Shown here one piece after another: positions 16,840 to 21,867 of a stretch of 35,849 nt of DNA. Origin of the DNA: Oscillospiraceae bacterium (GTDB taxonomy: Bacteria > Bacillota > Clostridia > Oscillospirales > Acutalibacteraceae); the NCBI GenBank assembly GCA_031267965.1, contig JAIRYC010000107.1:1-35849 (forward strand), written 5' to 3'. The translations under genes were made by a program, and so were the position numbers. The notes under the pieces are model-generated. The model was not told the origin of the DNA, did no database searches, and saw nothing but the letters and a program-made list of their open reading frames with translations. Position 1 is the stretch's first letter. Every line of letters begins with the position of its first letter.

Positions 16840-16850
16840 GCGCCGCATAA

Positions 16851-16892
16851 AACTCAGGGCGTGTTGACCATATTGTCAACGCACCCTGAGTT
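16851..16892. terminator. Long hairpin after citrate synthase
   Basis: A stem of up to 18 bp with one mismatch and one G-U pair (arms 16851-16868 and 16875-16892, core AACTCAGGG/CCCTGAGTT) starts 12 bases after the citrate synthase stop. The plus-strand tail is not T-rich; the minus-strand tail has TTTT. It probably blocks transcripts from both sides. Confidence 0.55.
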
Positions 16893-16904
16893 GTTAATAA
16901 AACA

Positions 16905-16938
16905 AAAAGCAGCCGCTCCTCTTGGAACAGCCGCTTTT
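16905..16938 (-). terminator. Strand-specific terminator of the 45-residue peptide gene
   Basis: Arms at 16905-16919 and 16924-16938 form a 15-bp stem with a four-base loop when read on the minus strand (AAAAGCGGCTGTTCC / GGAGCGGCTGCTTTT, three G-U pairs), followed by TTTTTGTTTT. On the plus strand the G-U pairs become A-C mismatches. The structure therefore supports minus-strand transcription of the small gene just upstream. Confidence 0.75.
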
Positions 16939-16954
16939 ATAATCATGATAACAG

Positions 16955-17092
16955 TTAGCCCTTGATGGCATTAATAATGGTATTAAAGAGACTCTTAACA
17001 AGCTCGGTCAGGTTGAACTCGGCTGCGGAATGCCCCGTAAACCAGCTGGCGACAGCATTAAAGATGTCTTTAAGTGTGTCTTGCAAATTCAT
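16955..17092 (-). CDS. Small amphipathic peptide, 45 residues (paralogue 1)
   Basis: An unrecognised gene of 45 codons plus stop. AAGGAG stands nine bases before the ATG and a strong terminator begins 16 bases after the stop. The product starts MNLQDTLKDIFNAVASWF and ends LTELVKSLFNTIINAIKG. It has two stretches with hydrophobic residues spaced as in amphipathic helices, separated by a short polar turn (TGHSAAEFN). There is no signal peptide, no cysteine and near-neutral charge. It is clearly related to the 47-residue product encoded at 17279-17422 (FNAVASWF against LNAVAAWF; LVKSLFNTIINAI against FVKTLLNTIINVI). Size and two-helix layout recall beta-class phenol-soluble modulins or leaderless bacteriocins. 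That is a resemblance only, not an assignment. Confidence 0.75.
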   Translation of the reverse strand: MNLQDTLKDIFNAVASWFTGHSAAEFNLTELVKSLFNTIINAIKG

Positions 17093-17158
17093 TTTGTACT
17101 GCTCCTTCCCCTATTAAAGATGAGATGTACTTTTGTCAAGAAGTTATCACCCGTACAC

Positions 17159-17167
17159 AGTATAACA
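17159..17167 (-). promoter_or_regulatory. Extended -10 promoter element for the 45-residue peptide gene
   Basis: TGT followed by TATACT on the minus strand, with no good -35 at the right distance. The leader would be about 60 bases. A TTGACA (17134-17139) with TAATAG 17 bases further exists, but its start point would fall in the ribosome site, so it is less likely. The weak -35 suggests an activator or an upstream A/T element. Confidence 0.5.
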
Positions 17168-17200
17168 GATAATCTGACAACTATTTTTATATATTAGAAA

Positions 17201-17223
17201 AAAGTTAATAAACTCTTAACTTT
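17201..17223. promoter_or_regulatory. Inverted repeat upstream of the 45-residue peptide promoter
   Basis: A perfect 8-bp inverted repeat AAAGTTAA / TTAACTTT with a 7-base spacer lies about 37-60 bases upstream of the -10 of the peptide gene. It is a candidate operator; no regulator is identified. Confidence 0.4.
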
Positions 17224-17238
17224 ATTTTCGGCCAAAAG

Positions 17239-17266
17239 AAAAGACCGCCAGATACGACGGTCTTTT
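17239..17266 (-). terminator. Terminator of the 47-residue peptide gene
   Basis: A perfect 9-bp stem AAAAGACCG / CGGTCTTTT (17239-17247, 17258-17266) with a 10-base loop begins 12 bases after the stop of the 47-residue gene. On the minus strand it is followed by CTTTTGG, so the T-tract reads TTTTCTTTT. Confidence 0.8.
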
Positions 17267-17278
17267 TCATCTTAACCC

Positions 17279-17422
17279 TTACACGGGGAAGATCACGTTA
17301 ATGATTGTGTTAAGCAACGTCTTGACGAACTCGCCAAGGCTGTCTGTCAGTGCGCCTTTGGGATGGGCGTCAGCTATGAACCACGCCGCTACAGCATTGA
17401 GCACTTCGATGATTTTATCCAT
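17279..17422 (-). CDS. Small amphipathic peptide, 47 residues (paralogue 2)
   Basis: An unrecognised gene of 47 codons plus stop, with AAAGGAG nine bases before its ATG and a good terminator right after it. The product starts MDKIIEVLNAVAAWFIADAH and ends LGEFVKTLLNTIINVIFPV: two hydrophobic/amphipathic helical segments around an AHPKGALTD turn, no signal peptide, no cysteine, slightly acidic. About half of the aligned positions match the 45-residue neighbour, including the core [FL]NAVA[SA]WF and [LF]VK[ST]L[FL]NTIIN[AV]I. Tandem duplication with separate ribosome sites and terminators argues that both are real and used in defined amounts. It lies 181 bases downstream of the symporter gene on the same strand but has its own promoter candidate at 17491-17499. 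Confidence 0.75.
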   Translation of the reverse strand: MDKIIEVLNAVAAWFIADAHPKGALTDSLGEFVKTLLNTIINVIFPV

Positions 17423-17490
17423 TGTTATAATCTCCTTTCATAGACTGTGTTTAAGGATTGCTCGCGTCAAGAAACCGTCCTTACGCGGAT

Positions 17491-17499
17491 ATAGTAACA
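17491..17499 (-). promoter_or_regulatory. Extended -10 candidate for the 47-residue peptide gene
   Basis: TGT followed by TACTAT on the minus strand, about 70 bases before the start codon, again without a good -35. It lies downstream of the phased A-tract direct repeats at 17539-17566. Confidence 0.35.
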
Positions 17500-17538
17500 C
17501 AAAGTTGTTGATTTTTATTGTCGTATTGGAAATATGGG

Positions 17539-17566
17539 CAACTTTTTTGAACTTTTTTTGAACTTT
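17539..17566 (-). repeat. Phased AGTTCAAAAA direct repeats upstream of the peptide gene
   Basis: On the minus strand the core AGTT occurs three times, 11 and then 10 bases apart, joined by runs of six or seven A. The helical phasing predicts bent DNA or a row of protein sites on one face, some 40-70 bases upstream of the peptide-gene -10. Confidence 0.5.
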
Positions 17567-17603
17567 CACGCCTTAAATTGTGTACGCACGGCGTTGTGAA
17601 CCA

Positions 17604-19094
17604 CTAAACAACCGTAACTTCCTTGTAGAATTCCGGATTTTCGTTCCGATTGCCAAGTGCGCTGACCACCAGGCACAGAATCAGCGAAGCGGCCATTGCA
17701 ATGCACGCGAATAGCGGCCCTTGGTTGGCGAGCCAGCTAACTGCTCCGGCATTGGTTACCGCATTGAGCAGCTTGCAAATTGCCGGCGGCAAGGCAATGA
17801 CAAATCCGCCGATAATGCCTGCCCATGCACCGCGCTTGTTGAGCCATTTGCAGTAAAGCGCCAGCACATACGGTGCGGCGAATGACCCTGAAAGAATTCC
17901 CCAGCTATAGCTCATCAGATCAAGAATGGGCGTTTTGCTGTTAGCGACAAAATAGCTGATAACAACAAAGCTTAAGCAAAGCCCTTGCGTAAGCAGGCGC
18001 ACAGATTTGTCCTTCATGGACGGCTTGAGATTTTTGACGAAATCAAGTGAGAAGGTGGAAGCCGCTGTTAATGTGACGGAGCACAGCGTGGATACTGACG
18101 CTGCAATCAGAAGGACGAGCACAATGCCCAACAACACTTCTGGCAGCGCTGCTTCTTTTAACATATTGGGGATGATGAAGTCTTTGTTTGGCATTGCGTC
18201 CATCTCTGCTTTGGAGAAAAAGCGGTAACACAGTGAACCGACAAAATATCCGCCGCCCGCAACCAAAAGTGCAAAGAAGGTGGAAATCAGCACACCGCGC
18301 TTTGCTTGTCTGTCGTCACGTATGCCGAAATATTTTTGAATCATGTGGGGCAGACCCCAAGTGCCGAAGCTGGTCATTAGCACCAACGAAATCAGTGACA
18401 CCCACTGCTTGCCCGCAAGCTTGGGCAGTCCCTCGGTGCTTTTGGCGTATTCCGCCAAACCCTCCAGACCGCCAACCTGCCGTGTGCGCAGAACGAAAAC
18501 AATCAACAGCGCAACTCCAAACAACATCACAATGCCTTGTACAAAGTCTGCGCGTGCTTGTGCTTTGTAACCTCCAAATATCAGGAGCATTGCCGCCAGC
18601 ACAGCGATAATAACCATAAACGAGGTTTCGGGTATACCTAGCAAAACCGTCGAGATGGAACCAAGGCCTTTGTAGACCGACGCTGAGTAGGGGATGAGGA
18701 AGATAAAGATAACCAGACAAGCAAAAAGCTTCATACCGCGTGAACCATAACGCTTAGAGAGGAACTCCGGCATGGTTTGCAGATTATGCCGCGCGGTGAG
18801 CGTACGTGTGCGCCGAGCCAGCAGCTTCCAAGCAAAATATGAGCCGAAAAGCGCGTTGCCAAGCCCGGCGAGCACACCCCACAGACCGTATCCATAGCCA
18901 GTGCTGCCTGCATAGCCAACGAACATAACGGCAGAGAAATACGCCGTGCCGTAACTGAGCGCGGAAAGCCACGCGCCCGCCTGCCGTCCGCCCACGGTTA
19001 CGTCAGCAATGCTTTTTTTGCCAATGCTTGTAATTGCGCCGACCGCCACAAGCGCAGCAGCATAAATTCCAATGGTCACCCAAACTGTGGTCAT
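17604..19094 (-). CDS. Sodium:solute symporter (SSS family)
   Basis: A 496-residue integral membrane transporter with about 13 predicted membrane helices, the size and pattern of the SSS family (PutP, PanF and relatives) that couples Na+ entry to substrate uptake. The N-terminus MTTVWVTIGIYAAALVAVG is the first helix. The second region has DVTVGGRQAGAWLSALSYGTAYFSAVMFVGYAGSTG, the usual SSS sequence around TM2. Further marks are LQTMPEFLSKRYGS before TM4, GGYKAQARADFVQGIVM, and SWGILSGSFAAPYVLALY late in the protein. Conserved small and hydroxyl residues suitable for Na+ binding are present in VLLIAASVSTLCSVTLTAAS. The substrate cannot be told; proline, pantothenate or another organic acid are all possible. 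GAAGG lies seven bases before the ATG. Confidence 0.9.
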   Translation of the reverse strand: MTTVWVTIGIYAAALVAVGAITSIGKKSIADVTVGGRQAGAWLSALSYGTAYFSAVMFVGYAGSTGYGYGLWGVLAGLGNALFGSYFAWKLLARRTRTLTARHNLQTMPEFLSKRYGSRGMKLFACLVIFIFLIPYSASVYKGLGSISTVLLGIPETSFMVIIAVLAAMLLIFGGYKAQARADFVQGIVMLFGVALLIVFVLRTRQVGGLEGLAEYAKSTEGLPKLAGKQWVSLISLVLMTSFGTWGLPHMIQKYFGIRDDRQAKRGVLISTFFALLVAGGGYFVGSLCYRFFSKAEMDAMPNKDFIIPNMLKEAALPEVLLGIVLVLLIAASVSTLCSVTLTAASTFSLDFVKNLKPSMKDKSVRLLTQGLCLSFVVISYFVANSKTPILDLMSYSWGILSGSFAAPYVLALYCKWLNKRGAWAGIIGGFVIALPPAICKLLNAVTNAGAVSWLANQGPLFACIAMAASLILCLVVSALGNRNENPEFYKEVTVV

Positions 19095-19135
19095 AAATAG
19101 GCCTTCTTTTCGCGCAGTTTTTGGCGCGCTGACAT

Positions 19136-19149
19136 TTTAACGCGCTAAA
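19136..19149. promoter_or_regulatory. Operator-like palindrome at the symporter transcription start
   Basis: TTTAACGCGCTAAA, palindromic except for its fifth and tenth bases, falls at about +2 to +15 of the symporter promoter. It is well placed for a repressor; no regulator gene is adjacent. Confidence 0.4.
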
Positions 19150-19157
19150 TCGTTAAT

Positions 19158-19187
19158 AGTATAGCACAGAAAATAATGGGTTGTCAA
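19158..19187 (-). promoter_or_regulatory. Strong sigma-A promoter of the symporter gene
   Basis: On the minus strand, a consensus -35 TTGACA (19182-19187), an 18-base spacer and -10 TATACT (19158-19163), preceded by TGC. Confidence 0.85.
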
Positions 19188-19461
19188 GCAGTAAGACGGC
19201 ATAGCGTAGACTTTATATGACTTAAGCCGTATTTTAATGTTCATTGAATCCCCAAAGTCCCTCATTTTGTGCAAGCATTGGAATGATGTGCAATATTCGT
19301 TAAGGAAAGCTTTTACGGCAAGAAATACCATATGCAAACGCGCCTGCGCACACGGTGTTTATTACATTTTATCAGTATTATTCTTCCAATTTATTTAGAA
19401 TTATTTACCAAATAATTACTTAAAAGTTACAAAAAACACCTTTTTCCCCAGAACTTACCTC
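19188..19461. other. A/T-rich intergenic region between symporter and sipW-like operon
   Basis: I see no credible gene in these 274 bases. They are A/T-rich, with no ribosome site followed by a plausible frame. The only structure that stands out is the inverted repeat at 19399-19417. The region lies between two divergent promoters and probably carries regulatory sites. Confidence 0.6.
19399..19417. promoter_or_regulatory. Perfect A/T inverted repeat upstream of the sipW-like operon
   Basis: AATTATTT / AAATAATT, 8-bp arms with a 3-base centre (ACC), about 45 bases upstream of the -35 of the sipW-like promoter. It is a candidate regulator site. Confidence 0.4.
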
Positions 19462-19490
19462 TTAAAACCGCACTCAGACGCTGATATATT
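19462..19490 (+). promoter_or_regulatory. Promoter of the sipW-like surface-protein operon
   Basis: -35 TTAAAA (19462-19467), a 17-base spacer and -10 TATATT (19485-19490) preceded by TGA. The leader of about 95 bases begins near a 6-bp hairpin GCGCAA/TTGCGC (19498-19514). Confidence 0.6.
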
Positions 19491-19590
19491 TGTCTAGGCG
19501 CAAAAACATTGCGCAAAATACAGTGCCGCAACAATCACCACTCACCTCTGAAAGCTCATCGCCGGAACGGTACCGGAGGAGGTACGATTT

Positions 19591-20286
19591 ATGCGCCTGA
19601 ATTATTATGCTGTTCCCAAGCAGTCCGTGCGGGAAACTGTCCCGCTAAAAATCAAACAGCTTAGCCTCGTGCCTTTGGAATTTACCGCGCAGGCTGCGGA
19701 AAATATCTTACAGGCTAAGCGTAAAAGCAGAGTCAAATTTGTCAGCGACGTCGTTTTTTACCTTGCAATTTCTTTTTGCATAATCAGCGCGTTCATGTGG
19801 CGCGGCGGCGAGGGTGGCAGCTTTTTGGGATACCGTGTGTTTAATGTGGAGACCGGCAGTATGCAACGAGAAATCCCAATTGGATCGCTCGTGTTGGTTA
19901 AGCGGGCAGTGGCGGCGGACATTGCGGTTGGCACGGACATCACCTTTCTGCGCGGCGACGGCAAGGTAGCGACACACCGCGTTGTAAAAATTCTGCCAAG
20001 TGATGCGGCTGACGGTAGTCCCGGCTACCGAACCAAAGGTCTCGAGAATCCTATGGCGGACCGTGAAACCGTTTACCTCGGCAATATCCTGGGCGTTGTG
20101 CAAAAGCATGTGCCCAAGCTCGGCGGCACGTTGATGTTCGCAAAGGAGCATCTGCCCATTCTTGGCGCGCTGTTTGGAGCGCTGCTGCTGCTCTCGTTCA
20201 GCCTGCGGCTGCTCTTCGGGGCAGACGGCGCACTGCGCAAAAAGGGTGAATCGCGAACAGAACATCTTACCCACAGTCATGCATAA
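19591..20286 (+). CDS. Signal peptidase I, SipW (archaeal/ER) type
   Basis: A 231-residue membrane serine protease of the S26B class. In Bacillus, SipW cuts the signal peptides of the matrix proteins TasA and TapA. Visible here: a membrane helix (about 52-70), the catalytic serine in FNVETGSMQREIPIGSLVLV (S90), the catalytic histidine of the SipW/ER type (bacterial enzymes use Lys) in GDGKVATHRVVKI (H129), the domain II segment YRTKGLENPMADRE, and a second membrane helix near the C-terminus (188-210). Unusual is the roughly 50-residue cytoplasmic extension before the first helix. GGAGGAGG lies eight bases before the ATG. The three genes downstream encode proteins with one shared signal-peptide pattern, which are its likely substrates. 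Confidence 0.9.
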   Translation: MRLNYYAVPKQSVRETVPLKIKQLSLVPLEFTAQAAENILQAKRKSRVKFVSDVVFYLAISFCIISAFMWRGGEGGSFLGYRVFNVETGSMQREIPIGSLVLVKRAVAADIAVGTDITFLRGDGKVATHRVVKILPSDAADGSPGYRTKGLENPMADRETVYLGNILGVVQKHVPKLGGTLMFAKEHLPILGALFGALLLLSFSLRLLFGADGALRKKGESRTEHLTHSHA

Positions 20287-20320
20287 GCTCACTCAAAAAG
20301 CAGAGAGAGGGGGGAGCGCA

Positions 20321-20836
20321 ATGTCAAAGGCACTAACCAAAATATTAACCGCATTGGCTGCGCTCCTCTTTGTACTCAGCGCTTTTATGACCGGCACAAA
20401 CGCCTGGCACGCATTTGACCAACACAAAACCAACGTTGCCATAGGCGGAGCATCGTATACGCAGCCTACCCGTCCTGCCACAGAACCGACAGAAACAACG
20501 GCATCCCCGAGCACAACAAAGCCCACTACTGTTCCCCAAACGACAGTGCCGGTAACTGCCGTAGTGCCTATAACAAGCACTGCCACACCTGTCACTACCG
20601 CGGCAGCGACGATGACAGAGCAGCCAAAAAGCATTGCGCCTTCTGCAACAAAACCTACCCTCACAGCCACGATTACAAACCGCACAACGACCATAGCCGC
20701 TAACACCGGTAATCCAGGCGAACCGCCCCCTACCGGCAACAGCTTTAATGGGATGATCTGGTTCGTGTTGATGATATTCTCCTCGTTTGCGATGAGATAC
20801 CTGCTCTTTGGAAGGAAAGAAAAATGCACTTTCTGA
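20321..20836 (+). CDS. Secreted Thr-rich stalk protein with PPPTG and C-terminal membrane anchor
   Basis: A 171-residue protein starting at the ATG at 20321 (GGGGGAG four bases upstream). A signal peptide (MSKALTKILTALAALLFVL) leads to the junction motif AWHAFDQHKTN, shared with the next two gene products. Residues 47-130 are Thr/Pro/Ala-rich with no globular features, as in a wall-spanning stalk. Then comes PPPTG (135-139), a hydrophobic helix (about 144-163) and a basic tail GRKEK. That order copies an LPXTG-type sorting signal, and PPPTG fits the [S/N/P]PxTG form known for clostridial class B sortases, but no sortase gene is in the window. It may be the surface anchor of the system, a role like TapA (inference). 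Its last 13 bases overlap the next gene. Confidence 0.75.
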   Translation: MSKALTKILTALAALLFVLSAFMTGTNAWHAFDQHKTNVAIGGASYTQPTRPATEPTETTASPSTTKPTTVPQTTVPVTAVVPITSTATPVTTAAATMTEQPKSIAPSATKPTLTATITNRTTTIAANTGNPGEPPPTGNSFNGMIWFVLMIFSSFAMRYLLFGRKEKCTF

Positions 20837-21798
20837 CAAACCTTAAAAGCAAAACAATACTAACCGCCGCCGCGCTGTTGCTAGCGGTTTCTATGGCTGT
20901 TGGCACAACGCGCGCCTGGCAGGACTACAGTCAGCACAAGACCAATGAGGCGGTTGGCGCGGGTGAACAATACGGCGCGCGCCTTGTAGAAGACTACAAG
21001 CCCGTTACTGATTGGAAGATCAGTGACGGCGCGTTAAAAAAAGAAATCCGCGTAAAGAACGTCGGCGACCTGGACGGAGCGTTCGGCGAGGTTTATGTGC
21101 GCATTCAACTCAAGGAGTTTATGGAAATCGCGCCCGTAACCTACAAAAAAACGGATGAGCGCTATGCCATAGATAAAACGGGAGCATTTTACTGCTACGA
21201 AACCAAGGAAGCCGCGTTAGCCGCCTACCCTGAGCACGTCGCTGTCCAGTTGAAGGACGCGCTGTCCGGCACAAGCGGCTGGTTTATCCGCACAAAGCAG
21301 GGCGACGACAACGGGCAGTATGGCGACTTTGTTGTCACGGAGTACGAAGTGGGTGCGCCCGTGCCAGTGATTCCTGGCAGTGTGCGGGCGCAAAATCCCG
21401 GCGCAAGCCATCATGCTGACCCATCGATTCACAGCATGGAAGAATGTGCGTACTCAATCCACAAATGGAGCGGTATGCCTCTGCCAACGGCGGCGTATGT
21501 TACTTGGGGGTTGAATAGTAAGGCGGTGATTTTCTACAGCGATTGGGCAAAAAAGCCGGAGAGCGCTGCTAAGTGGGTTATTGACGACCGGGAAGGTTCA
21601 GCCGGCTGGGTTTACTGGGTACAGGCACTCAAACCGGGTGAAAGTACCACAGACTTTTTGAAAACGATCACGCTTATTGCGCAGCCCGACGGTGGCTTTT
21701 ATTACGCAATCCACACTGAGCTTAACGCGGTTTCGAAGGGCGACCTTGGACTTTGGACCGACGCGCCTGCAGAAATTGTTAACCTTTGGCAAAGCTAA
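20824..21798 (+). CDS. TasA/camelysin-like secreted protein (putative fibre subunit)
   Basis: A 324-residue exported protein. The N-terminal signal (about 1-31) ends in the motif AWQDYSQHKTNEAVG, the SipW-cognate pattern in which the mature protein begins near the Q-HKTN segment. The mature part resembles the beta-rich TasA/camelysin class in layout: KLVEDY-like start, VKNVGDLDGAFGEVYVRIQL, GWFIRTKQGDDNGQYGDF and ALKPGEST. It has no C-terminal anchor. It is paralogous to the N-terminal half of the following gene product (matching RVxNxG, YVRxQLKxxMEI, GWFIxT, GxCAYxxxxW-type positions). GGAAGG lies upstream of the ATG. I infer a subunit of an extracellular fibre or matrix; direct homology to TasA was not tested. 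Confidence 0.7.
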   Translation: MHFLTNLKSKTILTAAALLLAVSMAVGTTRAWQDYSQHKTNEAVGAGEQYGARLVEDYKPVTDWKISDGALKKEIRVKNVGDLDGAFGEVYVRIQLKEFMEIAPVTYKKTDERYAIDKTGAFYCYETKEAALAAYPEHVAVQLKDALSGTSGWFIRTKQGDDNGQYGDFVVTEYEVGAPVPVIPGSVRAQNPGASHHADPSIHSMEECAYSIHKWSGMPLPTAAYVTWGLNSKAVIFYSDWAKKPESAAKWVIDDREGSAGWVYWVQALKPGESTTDFLKTITLIAQPDGGFYYAIHTELNAVSKGDLGLWTDAPAEIVNLWQS

Positions 21799-21867
21799 TT
21801 CATCAAAAACATGGGTGATATGGGGCAAACTATGCTTGATTAATTTGCTTAAAACAAGGTGGTAACG

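Noticed and set aside
17093-17139. TTGACA with TAATAG as the promoter of the 45-residue peptide gene
   Set aside because: The predicted transcription start would fall inside the ribosome site; the extended -10 further upstream fits better.
20293-20829. Valine-rich 178-codon frame on the minus strand
   Set aside because: It is the mirror of the Thr-rich stalk gene (ACN codons read backwards), with no ribosome site.
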